DNA of 64,000 nt from an uncultured Lactobacillaceae bacterium (GTDB taxonomy: Bacteria > Bacillota > Bacilli > Lactobacillales > Lactobacillaceae), in assembly GCA_945273735.1 (NCBI GenBank), contig CALYPJ010000002.1, positions 62,001 to 126,000 of the forward strand, given 5' to 3'. Within the stretch, counting starts at the first letter, position 1, and each line of letters starts with the position of its first letter. This document shows positions 30,676-42,024 of this stretch, one piece after another. Below the pieces are notes generated by a model that was not told the origin of the DNA, did not search any database, and saw only the letters and a program-made list of their open reading frames with translations. The translations under genes were made by a program, and so were the position numbers.

Positions 30676-31572
30676 ATGACTAATTTTAGTTATCGGGTTT
30701 TTAGTACCGTAGTTAGTAAGGGTACATTTGTTCGAGCATCACAAAGTTTAAATGTAACCCCAAGTGCAGTAAGTCATAGCGTTAATCAATTAGAAAAAGA
30801 TTTCGGTTTTCCTTTACTAATTCGAAATCGGACTGGCGTTGAATTAACCGAGGATGGTAAAGCATTACTACCAGTAATTCAAAGTATTTTAAATTTAGAA
30901 GATCAGTTACAACAACTTGTTGGTAATATTAACGGTAATAATCAAGGAAAGGTTCGAATTGGTGCTTTTTCTTCTGTATCGACAAATTGGTTACCCGGTA
31001 TTATCCGTAAATTTAAAGAACAATTTCCTCAAATTGCAATTACTGTAATTCAAGGTAGCTTTAATCAAATTGTGGATCGAGTTAAGCAAGGGCAAATTGA
31101 TATCGGTTTTGCTTCTTTGCCAGTGGTTGAAGAAGTATTTGTTGAGCCTTTAATTCGTGATCAAATTTATTGCGTTACTCCTAAAAATTTCATTCCAAGT
31201 AATCACGTATCAATTACTGATGCTGATGTGGCGCAACAAACTTTTATTTTGCAACAAATTGATTATGACCGTGATACTAAAAGAGCACTAGATCGTTATC
31301 ATGTATCCCAAAATTCTTTGAACTATTCAATTGATGACCCTTCTATCTTAGCAATGGTAGAATCAGGATTAGGTTTAGGAGTTTTACCGCAGTTAGCTCT
31401 AAAACGGATGCAAGGAGAATTTAATGTTTATCCCTTTGAAGAAGCTTTTTATCGCACCTTATGTTTAGTTATTAATCCTACAACTTTAAAATCACCAGCT
31501 GTAGTTAAAATGAAAAAGGTTATTGAGCAATATTTATCGGAATTTTATAGTACAAAATATTTAGGACAATGA
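30676..31572 (+). CDS. LysR-family transcriptional regulator
   Basis: N-terminal wHTH GTFVRASQSLNVTPSAVSHSVNQLEKDFGFPLLIRNRTGVELTEDG; divergent from the aminotransferase. Confidence 0.92.
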   Translation: MTNFSYRVFSTVVSKGTFVRASQSLNVTPSAVSHSVNQLEKDFGFPLLIRNRTGVELTEDGKALLPVIQSILNLEDQLQQLVGNINGNNQGKVRIGAFSSVSTNWLPGIIRKFKEQFPQIAITVIQGSFNQIVDRVKQGQIDIGFASLPVVEEVFVEPLIRDQIYCVTPKNFIPSNHVSITDADVAQQTFILQQIDYDRDTKRALDRYHVSQNSLNYSIDDPSILAMVESGLGLGVLPQLALKRMQGEFNVYPFEEAFYRTLCLVINPTTLKSPAVVKMKKVIEQYLSEFYSTKYLGQ

Positions 31573-31677
31573 TTAATTTTTATATTTAATGAATCAATAT
31601 AAATTTTTAGAATAAAAAAATATAAAAAAGTATTTAGGTGAATTAAATTGTTGAGTGAAGAGTAAATTATTTTTTTT

Positions 31678-31706
31678 TTGACGCTAAAGTATATTTAAGA
31701 TAATAT
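31678..31706 (+). promoter_or_regulatory. Promoter of lipoprotein gene
   Basis: TTGACG - 17 nt - TAATAT. Confidence 0.65.
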
Positions 31707-31723
31707 ATTTTTCGGAGGGAATT

Positions 31724-32689
31724 ATGAAAAATAAAAAAAATAAAATTACTTTTCTTTTAACAATAATCTTATCATTAGTTTTAGTTTTAACGGGGTGTGG
31801 GCAGTCAAACAAAAAAGCTTTAACTAAATACTATGATCAGAAAATTAGTCGCAAGCAATATACTACAAATTTTGAGGTAAAGTTTGAACAATTTGATCTT
31901 CCTAATTCAGCTGAAACTGACAAAACGGTTGCTACTGCTTTACAAATCCTTAGAGGGGTTAATATTAAAGGTAAAGGCGACGTAGTTGATCAAGATAATA
32001 AAATCAATGTAACTATGAATTTAGCAGGGCGATCGTTACCTTATGTTTTAATTTTAAAAGATAATAAAATATATGCTGATTTTAGTTCACTTCTTAAATT
32101 TGTTAAGAATAATGCAATAGTTGACAAAAATAAACTTGAAGGTAAATATGTCGATATGAACTCCCTTATTAAATTCATTGATGAAAATCAAACTGCTTCT
32201 TCAAATGTAAATTTAAAAAAAGAATATGGAGAGCTTTTGAAGATTATTAGCTCATCAAAAATAGCACCAGCTCAATTTAAAGCTATTAAAGATACGATTG
32301 ATCAATTACCTGAAAAAGAAATAACTAAAAAAGATGGAGTTATTACTGCGACTTTAGATAAAAAGGATCTCGTATACTACTACAAAGATTATTCAAAAGA
32401 GTTAAAAACAGCTTTAGGCTATGATTCTTCTTTTGGTAAAGCACTTAAATCTGATGCAGAGAAGATTTCTAATGCAAACGGTAGCTTTAATTATACAATT
32501 AACTTTAATCAAAAAAAATCTAGTTTTAATAATTATTTAGTAGTGAAGCCTAAAGAAGGCGGAAAGATAAAGCTAAATATCCGTTTAACTGATTCAGACT
32601 TTAACGGTGAAATTAAAAAACCAGCCGCTAGTTCAATATTACCAGCAAAGGACATTTTCCAACTTTTATTAATATTCATACTTTCTTAG
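31724..32689 (+). CDS. Lipoprotein of unknown function
   Basis: Signal peptide with lipobox LVLTGCGQ; no recognised domain. Confidence 0.75.
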   Translation: MKNKKNKITFLLTIILSLVLVLTGCGQSNKKALTKYYDQKISRKQYTTNFEVKFEQFDLPNSAETDKTVATALQILRGVNIKGKGDVVDQDNKINVTMNLAGRSLPYVLILKDNKIYADFSSLLKFVKNNAIVDKNKLEGKYVDMNSLIKFIDENQTASSNVNLKKEYGELLKIISSSKIAPAQFKAIKDTIDQLPEKEITKKDGVITATLDKKDLVYYYKDYSKELKTALGYDSSFGKALKSDAEKISNANGSFNYTINFNQKKSSFNNYLVVKPKEGGKIKLNIRLTDSDFNGEIKKPAASSILPAKDIFQLLLIFILS

Positions 32690-32732
32690 AGCTTTAGTTT
32701 TTCTGATCTGAGACTAAAATACTTTTCAACAT

Positions 32733-32760
32733 AAAAAAGCTTCCATATTACTGGAAAGCT
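32733..32760 (-). terminator. Terminator of metal-binding protein gene
   Basis: Minus-strand hairpin AGCTTTCCAGTAATATGGAAGCT followed by TTTTTT. Confidence 0.7.
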
Positions 32761-32770
32761 AATTGGCTAA

Positions 32771-33670
32771 TTACTTCTTTAAAATATCAATAATCTGATC
32801 ATAGGTCTGTTTTTGCCAATTAAGATAAGTTAGTTGTTTAGGTTTCATTTCTGTAACTTGTAAAATTGGAATCTGATAATATTTTGCTGCTTGCTTCAGA
32901 TTTTGAGTCGTATTGTTAACGACTTGAATATTTTCTACATAAAAGGCAACTTTATGATTTTTAAAATCGTTAATGACTTCCTGTGCTGATTTTACAGAAG
33001 GATCAGCGCTACTTTCAATTGCATGAGCAAAAGCTTTATTATTAACTCTAAATCCCAAGTTTTCTAAAGTATAATCTAACACTGGTTCGCTAACATCAAC
33101 TAAATTATTAGTTTTTAGTTTTTTGATTTGAGACATTTTAGTTTCTAGAATTTTTAAAGAATTACGATAACTTTTTGCATTTTTTTTAAAATATGCAGCT
33201 TTTTCTGGCTTCATTTGACCTAGTTCAATTGCCAGTTTATCAATAAATTTCAACATTTTATAGTAGTCAAACCAAATGTGGGGATTGACTCCACGTTTAA
33301 GCCGAAGTACATCTTGCCCAATGTTCAGCCATTTTTGATTTTTAATAAGTGGATTAACCCAATCGTCGTATCCTAATCCCGTACTTATTACCAAGTCAGC
33401 TTCTGCTACATTTTCAGCAGTTTTAGTAGAAGGTTTGAAATCATGAGGATCAAGGTTAGGATTATCAACAATTGGTTGAGCTTTTCCTTGATTTCCTATT
33501 ATCTTATTGGCAATTTCGGAGTAAATTGCCGTAGTAGTCATAATTTTTATTTGTTTTCGCTTAGTTGACTCAGATTTATTTTGTGAACTAAAAAGGATTA
33601 ATCCAAGGCATAATCCGGCTAAAAGTAAACCTAGGATCATGATTTTAATTCGTCTTTTTTTCACTGACAA
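32771..33670 (-). CDS. Metal ABC transporter substrate-binding protein (ZnuA/MntC-type), membrane-anchored
   Basis: DPHDFKPST, NPHIWFD, FAHAIESSADPS give three His of the A-I metal site. Confidence 0.88.
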   Translation of the reverse strand: MSVKKRRIKIMILGLLLAGLCLGLILFSSQNKSESTKRKQIKIMTTTAIYSEIANKIIGNQGKAQPIVDNPNLDPHDFKPSTKTAENVAEADLVISTGLGYDDWVNPLIKNQKWLNIGQDVLRLKRGVNPHIWFDYYKMLKFIDKLAIELGQMKPEKAAYFKKNAKSYRNSLKILETKMSQIKKLKTNNLVDVSEPVLDYTLENLGFRVNNKAFAHAIESSADPSVKSAQEVINDFKNHKVAFYVENIQVVNNTTQNLKQAAKYYQIPILQVTEMKPKQLTYLNWQKQTYDQIIDILKK

Positions 33671-33772
33671 CTCCTTATTAACTAATTTTTAATAAGTACT
33701 ATGGCTTTTACTATATCGGTTTTATAGCAATAAATAAAGGGGTTGAATTATTTAAAAAAAAGTTTTAAAATG

Positions 33773-33801
33773 TTGAATAATTTACATAAATGAGTTAAAA
33801 T
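33773..33801 (+). promoter_or_regulatory. Putative rpoB promoter
   Basis: TTGAAT - 17 nt - TAAAAT. Confidence 0.55.
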
Positions 33802-33851
33802 AAATAACAAAATTAGAGACCCTGTTTTGATCTATTGTCCATTACAGTGCT

Positions 33852-33890
33852 TCCTACATATTTCAATTTTGAGTATGTGGGATTTTTTTT
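33852..33890 (+). terminator. Leader terminator / attenuator upstream of rpoB
   Basis: TCCTACATA-N13-TATGTGGGA stem then T8, 88 nt before rpoB ATG. Confidence 0.65.
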
Positions 33891-33977
33891 GCTTTGGAAT
33901 CAAAAAAAATTGTTAAATTTTTTTAAAGATTAATAAGGCAAAGGGCTTTATTTTAAGAAATAAAAAGGAGTGAAGAT

Positions 33978-36900
33978 ATGGCTGGTCACAATGTCCATTA
34001 TGGTAAACATCAAGTTCGTGAAAACTATTCCCGTATTAAAGATGTTTTAAAGTTACCTAATCTAATTGACATTCAAACAAAGTCATTTAAATGGCTGTTA
34101 GATGAAGGAATCAATGAAATGTTCCATGATGTGATGCCAATTGAGGACTTTAAGGGAATTTTAACTCTTGAATATAATGGTTATTCATTTAAGGAACCAA
34201 AATATTCGGTAAATGAAGCGCGTGAACGTGATACTAATTATTCATTACCAATGTATGTCAATTTACGATTGACTAATAATGAAACTGGAGAAATTAAAAC
34301 TCAAGATGTTTTCTTTGGCGACTTTCCAATGATGACCAAAGAAGGTACTTTTATTATTAATGGTGCTGAACGAGTAATTGTTTCTCAATTAATGCGATCT
34401 CCTGGAGTTTATTTTAATAGTTCAGTAGATAAAAATAGCATTGTTAATTATGGGACAACAGTTATCCCTAATCGAGGTGCTTGGCTGGAATTTGAAAGTG
34501 ACAGTAAAGAAATTGCTTATGCACGAATTGATCGAACCCGAAAAATTCCGATTACAGTTCTTTTAAGAGCTTTGGGGTTTGGTTCGGATAGTACTTTGGT
34601 AGATATTTTAGGTGATGATGATTCATTAAAGTTAACAATGGAAAAAGATGTTCATAAAAATTCTGAAGATTCTCGTACTGATGAGGCTTTAAAAGAAATT
34701 TATGAACGTTTACGTCCTGGTGAACCAAAAACTGCTGAAAGTTCTCGCTCCTTACTTTATGCTCGCTTCTTTGATCCTAAACGTTATGATTTAGCAGCTG
34801 TTGGGCGTTACAAAATTAATAAAAAACTTTCCTTAGAAAATCGATTGATAGGCTTAACATTGGCTGAAACTTTGGTTGATCCAGAGACAGGTGAAGTCGT
34901 TGCTAATAAGGGTACGAAAGTTGATCGCAAATTAATGGAGGGAGGAGTTAAAGGCGAAGCTGGCAGTGAAACTCCATTAAAGAAGTATCTACGGCGGATG
35001 GACTTTAAAACTCGTTCTTTTATCCCTTCTAGTGATGGAGTTTTACAAGATGAAGTCGTAGTTCAATCCATTAAAGTCTATGGCAAAAATGATCCTGATC
35101 AAGTTATTGAATTAATTGGTAATGCTAATATTCCTGAATCAGTTCATCAATTAACAGTAGCTGATATTATTGCTGCCGTTAATTACTTTCTTAATTTGCG
35201 TTATGGTGTTGGAACTACAGATGATATTGATCATTTGGGCAACCGACGAATCCGCTCAGTAGGTGAATTATTGCAAAATCAATTTAGAATTGGTTTAACT
35301 AGAATGGAGCGTGTTGTCCGTGAACGCATGTCAATTCAAGATCCGCTGACAGTTACTCCTCAGCAATTAGTTAATATTCGACCAGTAGTTGCAGCAATTA
35401 AAGAGTTCTTTGGTTCTTCTCAATTATCACAGTTTATGGATCAAACTAACCCACTTGGCGAATTAACTCATAAACGACGTTTGAGTGCTTTGGGACCAGG
35501 AGGTTTGACGCGAGATCGGGCAGGATATGAAGTACGTGATGTTCATTATACTCATTACGGTAGAATGTGTCCTATTGAAACTCCTGAAGGTCCGAATATT
35601 GGATTGATTAATAGTTTGGCTAGTTATGCGGTAATTAATAAATATGGCTTTATCGAAACCCCTTATCGACGGGTTAGTTGGAAAACTCATAAAGTTACTG
35701 ATAAAATTGATTATTTGACTGCCGATGAGGAAGATAATTATACCATCGCTCAGGCTAATTCACCATTAAAAGCTGATGGAAGTTTCATTGAAAGTAACGT
35801 TTTAGCTAGACATAAAGATGATAATATTGAAACCACTCCAGAGCATGTTGATTATATGGATGTTTCTCCAAAACAAGTTGTTGCAGTAGCAACTGCTTGT
35901 ATTCCGTTTTTGGAAAATGATGATTCAAATCGAGCTTTAATGGGAGCTAATATGCAACGACAAGCAGTACCTCTGATTCAACCACATGCTCCAATTGTAG
36001 GTACTGGAATGGAATATATTGCCGCTCATGATTCAGGTTTAGCATTGTTGGCGGAGCATAAAGGTACTGTTGAATATGTTGATGCTAATCAAATTCGAGT
36101 TCGTCGGGAAAACAATACCTTAGATACCTATAAATTAATGATTCATCGTCGTTCAAATGCTGGTAAAGACTACCATCAGCGCCCTATTGTTCGTAAGGGC
36201 GATAAAGTCGATAAAGGCGAAATTATTGCTGATGGTCCAGCAATGTCCAATGGTGAATTAGCTTTAGGGCAAAATCCATTAATTGCTTTTATGACTTGGA
36301 ATATGTACAACTATGAAGATGCCGTTATTCTTTCTGAACGTTTAGTCAAAGATGATGTTTATACTTCTATCCATATTGAAGAGTATATTTCTGAATCTCG
36401 TGATACTAAATTGGGACCAGAGGAAGTTACTCGTGAAATTCCTAATGTCGGTGAAGATGCTTTGAAAGACTTAGATGAGCTAGGAGTAGTTCGTGTTGGT
36501 GCTGAAGTTCGTGAGGGTGATATTCTGGTTGGAAAAGTTACTCCCAAAGGAATGACCGAATTATCGGCAGAAGAAAGATTACTTCATGCTATTTTTGGCG
36601 AAAAATCACGTGAAGTTCGGGACACTTCATTAAGAGTTCCTCATGGTGGTGACGGTATTGTTCAAAAGGTTAAAATTTTTACTCGTGAAGCTGGTGATGA
36701 GTTACCACCAGGAGTAAATATGTTAGTTCGAGTCTTTGTTGCACAAAAACGAAAAATTCAAGTTGGCGATAAGATGGCTGGACGTCATGGAAATAAAGGT
36801 ACAGTTTCGATTGTAGTTCCGGAAGAGGATATGCCGTATATGCCTGATGGTACACCAATTGATGTCCTTTTATCACCAATGGGCGTACCTTCACGAATGA

Positions 36901-37673
36901 ATATTGGACAGGTATTAGAATTACATCTTGGATTAGCAGCTAAAAAATTGGGTGTTGATATTGCTACTCCCGTTTTTGACGGTGTAACCGATAAAGATTT
37001 GTGGAATATTGTTAAGAAGTCCGGAATGGATGCAGATGGTAAAACTTATCTATACGATGGCCGTACAGGAGAACCGTTTGAAAATCGAGTGTCAGTTGGA
37101 ATTATGTATTATATGAAACTATCTCACATGGTCGATGATAAGATCCATGCTCGTTCGATTGGGCCATATTCTTTAGTAACGCAACAACCACTTGGAGGTA
37201 AAGCTCAATTTGGTGGTCAGCGTTTTGGTGAAATGGAAGTTTGGGCTTTGGAAGCTTATGGTGCAGCTCATACTTTACAAGAAATTTTAACTTATAAATC
37301 TGACGATGTTACTGGTCGAGTAAAAACTTTTGAGGCAATTGTTAAAGGTGAGAGTATTCCTTCCCCTAGTGTTCCGGAATCATTCAGAGTTTTGATCAAA
37401 GAATTGCAATCCTTAGGACTAGATATTAAAGTATTAGATTCTCAAAAACGTGAAATTGATTTGCGAGATATGGATGATGATGGTTCCAAAAATGTTGTAG
37501 TAGATGCATTACAAAAATATGCTGATGAAATTGCGGTTCAAAAAGCGATTTTGGAAAATGGGGATCATTCGAAGGCAGCTCCAATAAAAAGTGATGATGC
37601 AAAAGCTGCTAATGAATTGGAGAAAGCTTTGGGAGTTTCAGATGAAACTGAGAAAGGAGAGCAAAATAATTGA
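33978..37673 (+). CDS. rpoB: DNA-directed RNA polymerase subunit beta
   Basis: 1231 aa, full RpoB motifs. Confidence 0.98.
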   Translation: MAGHNVHYGKHQVRENYSRIKDVLKLPNLIDIQTKSFKWLLDEGINEMFHDVMPIEDFKGILTLEYNGYSFKEPKYSVNEARERDTNYSLPMYVNLRLTNNETGEIKTQDVFFGDFPMMTKEGTFIINGAERVIVSQLMRSPGVYFNSSVDKNSIVNYGTTVIPNRGAWLEFESDSKEIAYARIDRTRKIPITVLLRALGFGSDSTLVDILGDDDSLKLTMEKDVHKNSEDSRTDEALKEIYERLRPGEPKTAESSRSLLYARFFDPKRYDLAAVGRYKINKKLSLENRLIGLTLAETLVDPETGEVVANKGTKVDRKLMEGGVKGEAGSETPLKKYLRRMDFKTRSFIPSSDGVLQDEVVVQSIKVYGKNDPDQVIELIGNANIPESVHQLTVADIIAAVNYFLNLRYGVGTTDDIDHLGNRRIRSVGELLQNQFRIGLTRMERVVRERMSIQDPLTVTPQQLVNIRPVVAAIKEFFGSSQLSQFMDQTNPLGELTHKRRLSALGPGGLTRDRAGYEVRDVHYTHYGRMCPIETPEGPNIGLINSLASYAVINKYGFIETPYRRVSWKTHKVTDKIDYLTADEEDNYTIAQANSPLKADGSFIESNVLARHKDDNIETTPEHVDYMDVSPKQVVAVATACIPFLENDDSNRALMGANMQRQAVPLIQPHAPIVGTGMEYIAAHDSGLALLAEHKGTVEYVDANQIRVRRENNTLDTYKLMIHRRSNAGKDYHQRPIVRKGDKVDKGEIIADGPAMSNGELALGQNPLIAFMTWNMYNYEDAVILSERLVKDDVYTSIHIEEYISESRDTKLGPEEVTREIPNVGEDALKDLDELGVVRVGAEVREGDILVGKVTPKGMTELSAEERLLHAIFGEKSREVRDTSLRVPHGGDGIVQKVKIFTREAGDELPPGVNMLVRVFVAQKRKIQVGDKMAGRHGNKGTVSIVVPEEDMPYMPDGTPIDVLLSPMGVPSRMNIGQVLELHLGLAAKKLGVDIATPVFDGVTDKDLWNIVKKSGMDADGKTYLYDGRTGEPFENRVSVGIMYYMKLSHMVDDKIHARSIGPYSLVTQQPLGGKAQFGGQRFGEMEVWALEAYGAAHTLQEILTYKSDDVTGRVKTFEAIVKGESIPSPSVPESFRVLIKELQSLGLDIKVLDSQKREIDLRDMDDDGSKNVVVDALQKYADEIAVQKAILENGDHSKAAPIKSDDAKAANELEKALGVSDETEKGEQNN

Positions 37674-40600
37674 TCGATGTTAATAAATTTGACAGTATGC
37701 AGATTGGGCTAGCTTCTCCCGATAAAATTAGAAGTTGGTCCTACGGCGAAGTCAAAAAACCAGAAACGATTAATTATCGAACTTTAAAACCTGAAAGAGA
37801 TGGTTTGTTTGATGAGCGAATTTTTGGCCCTACTAAAGATTGGGAATGCGCTTGTGGTAAATACAAACGAATTCGCTATAAGGGAATTGTTTGTGATCGT
37901 TGTGGTGTAGAAGTTACTCGTTCAAAAGTTCGACGTGAACGGATGGGTCATATTGAATTAGCGGCTCCAGTTACTCATATTTGGTATTTTAAAGGAATTC
38001 CTTCTCGAATTGGATTAATTCTTGATGTTTCTCCACGAGTTTTAGAAGAAGTAATTTATTTTTCTGCTTATATTGTAATCGAACCAGGACAATCTAATCT
38101 TGAAGAAAAACAAATTTTAACTGAGAAAGAATATCGGGAAAAGCAAGCTGAATTTTATAAAGTAGTTACGGATCCTAAAGAAACAGACTTAAAAGTTGAT
38201 CAAGTATTATCAGAGTCCGACTATGTGGCAGCTTTGAAAAAATTTGGAGTACATAGCTTTGAAAGTAAAGATGCCTTTATTGCCAAAATGGGTGCAGAAG
38301 GAATCAAAGATCTTTTAAAGAAAGTTGACCTAAAAAAATCTGTTACTGAATTAAAACAAGAATTAAAAGATGCAAGTGGTCAAAAGCGGGTTCGTGATAT
38401 TAGAAGACTTGATATCTTGGAAGCTTTTCTTACTTCTGGTAACCGTCCAGAATGGGTGGTGATGGATGCAATTCCAGTTATTCCACCAGATTTAAGACCG
38501 ATGGTACAGCTTGAGGGAGGACGTTTTGCTACAAGTGATTTAAATGATCTTTATCGTCGTGTAATTAATCGAAATAATCGTTTAAAAAAATTATTAGAAA
38601 TTAATGCTCCACGAATTATTGTCCAAAATGAAAAACGAATGCTTCAGGAAGCTGTAGATGCTTTAATTGATAATGGGCGTCGTGGAAGACCTGTAACTGG
38701 ACCAGGTAATCGACCATTGAAATCATTAAGCCATATGCTAAAAGGTAAACAAGGACGTTTTCGTCAAAATCTTTTGGGTAAAAGGGTTGACTATTCTGGC
38801 CGTTCAGTAATTGATGTTGGACCAACGCTGAAGTTTTCTCAATGTGGTTTACCAAGACCAATGGCATTAGAATTGTTTAAACCTTTTGTAATGAGAGAAT
38901 TAGTCAAAAGAGAAATTGCAACTAATGTCAAAAGTGCCAAAAGAATGATAGAACGTCAAGATAACGAAGTTTGGGATGTTTTAGAAGATGTACTTAAAGA
39001 ACGAACAGTTCTTTTAAATCGAGCACCAACTTTACACCGTTTGGGAATTCAAGCTTTTGAACCTGTTTTAGTTGATGGTAAATCAATTAGACTTCATCCT
39101 CTAGCTTGTGAAGCATATAATGCTGATTTTGATGGAGATCAGATGGCGGTTCATGTGCCTCTTTCTGATGAAGCTCAGGCAGAGTCAAGACTTTTAATGT
39201 TGGCGGCTCACCATATTTTGGCGCCAAAGGATGGTAAACCAATCGTTAGTCCTTCTCAAGATATAGTTTTAGGAAACTATTATCTTACTATTGAAGAGAG
39301 TGGTCGTGAAGGTGAAGGAACAATTTTTGAAGATACAAATGAAGCAATTATGTCATATCAATCGGGTTTTGTTCATTTACATACCCGGGTTGGAGTGGCC
39401 GTTTCTTCAATGCCTAAAAAGCCATTTACTGAAGAACAACGTTCTGAAATTATGCTAACGACCGTAGGTAAGTTAATTTTTAATAGCATTATGCCTGAAG
39501 ACTTTCCTTACTTAAATGAACCAACTGATGATAATTTAGCTAATGGGACCCCAAGTAAGTATTTCTTGAAACAAGGTGAAAATATTAATGATATTTTGGC
39601 TACCCGGGAATTAGTTACCCCATTTAAAAAAGACTTTTTAAGCGACATTATTGCTCAAGTTTTTAAAGTTTACAAAGTTCAACGGACAACTGATCTTTTA
39701 GATGATATGAAAACGTTGGGATACACCGAATCTACCAATTCAGGATTAACTGTTGGGGTTGCTGATATTACTAACTTGAAAGATAAAAAGCGCGTAGTTG
39801 CTTCTGCCCATAAAAAAGTTGAAACGATTTCTAATCAGTTCAGACGAGGTCTAATTACTGAAGAAGAACGTCATGATCGTGTCATTGAAGTTTGGAATGA
39901 TGCTAAAGAAATTATACAAAATAAATTAATTGATTCTTTTGACCCTAAGAATCCAATTTCAATGATGAGTGATTCTGGAGCTCGGGGGAATATTTCAAAC
40001 TTTACTCAACTTGCAGGAATGAGAGGTTTAATGGCTGCGCCTAATGGCGGAATGATGGAAGTGCCAGTTACTTCTAACTTCCGTGAAGGGCTTAGTGTTT
40101 TGGAAATGTTTATGTCCACTCACGGTGCTCGTAAAGGAATGACAGATACAGCTCTAAAGACTGCTAACTCTGGATATTTAACTCGACGTTTAGTTGATGT
40201 AGCTCAAGATGTCATTGTTCGTGAGGACGATTGTGGTACCGATCAAGGAGTAGAAGTTGCTTCAATCATGGAAGGAACTGAAGTAATTGAACCATTATAT
40301 GATCGAATTTTAGGTCGATATACAATGAAGTCAGTAAAAGATCCTAAAACAGGTGAAATTCTAGTTAAATCTAATCAGTTTTTAGATGAAGAAACCAGTC
40401 AAATGCTTTTAGATCATAATGTGGAAAAAGTTACAATTAGGTCATTATTTACTTGTAAAACTCGTCATGGAGTTTGCCGTAAATGTTATGGTCGTAACTT
40501 GGCGACAGGAACTGATGTTGAAGTGGGTGAAGCTGTTGGTACAGTAGCGGCTCAATCTATTGGTGAACCTGGAACACAGTTAACGATGCGTAACTTCCAT

Positions 40601-41464
40601 ACAGGTGGTGTTGCTGGTGGTGAAGATATTACCCAAGGGCTTCCCCGTGTTGAAGAAATTTTTGAGGCTCGTAATCCAAAAGGACAAGCAACGATTACTG
40701 AAGTTGCTGGAAAAATTATGGCAATTAACGAAGATCCTGCTACTCATACACGTGAAATAGTAGTTCAGAATAATGAGGAGGAAAAAACTTATACTATTCC
40801 TTATACAGCTAGTTTAGCTGTAGCTCAGGGTGATTTAGTTGAACGAGGTGATCGTTTAACTGGGGGATCTATTGATCCAAAGCATCTTTTAGAAACTAAA
40901 AATAAAGCAGCAACAGAAGCTTATTTATTAGCAGAGGTTCAAAAAGTCTATCGGATGCAAGGTGTAGATATTTCTGATAAGCATTTGGAAGTAATGGTTC
41001 GGCAAATGCTTCAAAAAGTTCGAGTAATGGATCCGGCAGATACTAGCATTTTGCCAGGGACCTTGATGGATATTGGTGATTTTGAAGATCAAAATGCAGC
41101 TACGATTAAATCAGGTAAAGTACCTGCCACAGCTCGACCAGTATTACTTGGAATTACTAAGGCAGCATTGGAAACTAATAGTTTCTTATCTGCGGCATCT
41201 TTCCAGGAAACTACGCGTGTTCTAACTGATACTTCAATTCGTGGCAAGAATGATCCATTAATTGGTTTGAAAGAAAATGTTATCATTGGTAAATTAATTC
41301 CTGCTGGAACAGGAATGAAGTGTTATCGGGATATGGAACCAATAGCTGATGTACCAGTAGAAGGCAAAGAACAAACTGTTACTGAATTAGAAAAGAAATA
41401 TCAATCAGAAGAAAATTTATATGAACGTATAAAGAACGATAAAGCTCCAAATAATTACGAATAG
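37670..41464 (+). CDS. rpoC: DNA-directed RNA polymerase subunit beta'
   Basis: 1264 aa; [15 protein letters not shown]. Confidence 0.98.
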   Translation: MIDVNKFDSMQIGLASPDKIRSWSYGEVKKPETINYRTLKPERDGLFDERIFGPTKDWECACGKYKRIRYKGIVCDRCGVEVTRSKVRRERMGHIELAAPVTHIWYFKGIPSRIGLILDVSPRVLEEVIYFSAYIVIEPGQSNLEEKQILTEKEYREKQAEFYKVVTDPKETDLKVDQVLSESDYVAALKKFGVHSFESKDAFIAKMGAEGIKDLLKKVDLKKSVTELKQELKDASGQKRVRDIRRLDILEAFLTSGNRPEWVVMDAIPVIPPDLRPMVQLEGGRFATSDLNDLYRRVINRNNRLKKLLEINAPRIIVQNEKRMLQEAVDALIDNGRRGRPVTGPGNRPLKSLSHMLKGKQGRFRQNLLGKRVDYSGRSVIDVGPTLKFSQCGLPRPMALELFKPFVMRELVKREIATNVKSAKRMIERQDNEVWDVLEDVLKERTVLLNRAPTLHRLGIQAFEPVLVDGKSIRLHPLACEAYNADFDGDQMAVHVPLSDEAQAESRLLMLAAHHILAPKDGKPIVSPSQDIVLGNYYLTIEESGREGEGTIFEDTNEAIMSYQSGFVHLHTRVGVAVSSMPKKPFTEEQRSEIMLTTVGKLIFNSIMPEDFPYLNEPTDDNLANGTPSKYFLKQGENINDILATRELVTPFKKDFLSDIIAQVFKVYKVQRTTDLLDDMKTLGYTESTNSGLTVGVADITNLKDKKRVVASAHKKVETISNQFRRGLITEEERHDRVIEVWNDAKEIIQNKLIDSFDPKNPISMMSDSGARGNISNFTQLAGMRGLMAAPNGGMMEVPVTSNFREGLSVLEMFMSTHGARKGMTDTALKTANSGYLTRRLVDVAQDVIVREDDCGTDQGVEVASIMEGTEVIEPLYDRILGRYTMKSVKDPKTGEILVKSNQFLDEETSQMLLDHNVEKVTIRSLFTCKTRHGVCRKCYGRNLATGTDVEVGEAVGTVAAQSIGEPGTQLTMRNFHTGGVAGGEDITQGLPRVEEIFEARNPKGQATITEVAGKIMAINEDPATHTREIVVQNNEEEKTYTIPYTASLAVAQGDLVERGDRLTGGSIDPKHLLETKNKAATEAYLLAEVQKVYRMQGVDISDKHLEVMVRQMLQKVRVMDPADTSILPGTLMDIGDFEDQNAATIKSGKVPATARPVLLGITKAALETNSFLSAASFQETTRVLTDTSIRGKNDPLIGLKENVIIGKLIPAGTGMKCYRDMEPIADVPVEGKEQTVTELEKKYQSEENLYERIKNDKAPNNYE

Positions 41465-41472
41465 TGGTACTT

Positions 41473-41508
41473 TAAAAGATCAGATTTAAGTAAAAAATCT
41501 GATCTTTT
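41473..41508 (+). terminator. rpoC terminator
   Basis: AAAAGATCAGATTT / AAATCTGATCTTTT. Confidence 0.9.
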
Positions 41509-41534
41509 TATTTGAATAGTTAGGTTTATTAAAT

Positions 41535-41570
41535 AAAAATAAAGGACAATGTGAATTGTCCTTTATTTTT
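41535..41570. terminator. Terminator between rpoC and HIT gene
   Basis: AAAAATAAAGGACAAT-GTGA-ATTGTCCTTTATTTTT. Confidence 0.88.
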
Positions 41571-41619
41571 ACTTTAAAAAAGGTATAGTTTAAAAGTTGA
41601 AAATATTTTTATAACCTAA

Positions 41620-41988
41620 TTATTTTAGAGATTTATTCTTTGGCATAAAAAGGCCATCGTTTTTATAGCGAGGTATTAAATGAATGTGACAATGCATTAT
41701 TGATTGACCACCAAAATGGCCATTATTAATTAAGATATTATATCCGTCAGGGTGATATTTTCGATCTAAAAATAACTTTGCTTTTTTTAGTAGTTGATTT
41801 ACAGCAATTAATTCAGCAGCTGATAAATCAAAGTAATTGCTATGATGTTCTTGAGAAATAATCAATAAATGACCAGGGTTAACTGGATTTATATCCCAAA
41901 ATGCTGCTGCTAGTTGATTTTTTAAAATCCATTCATTTTTAGGCTTTTGGCAAAAAACACAATCATCTTTTTTCATAAAATTTATCAT
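41620..41988 (-). CDS. HIT-family protein
   Basis: Histidine triad MHCHIHLIPR. Confidence 0.93.
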   Translation of the reverse strand: MINFMKKDDCVFCQKPKNEWILKNQLAAAFWDINPVNPGHLLIISQEHHSNYFDLSAAELIAVNQLLKKAKLFLDRKYHPDGYNILINNGHFGGQSIMHCHIHLIPRYKNDGLFMPKNKSLK

Positions 41989-42024
41989 AGCAGAAACTTT
42001 ACTAATTAATCAAAATGATTTTTA

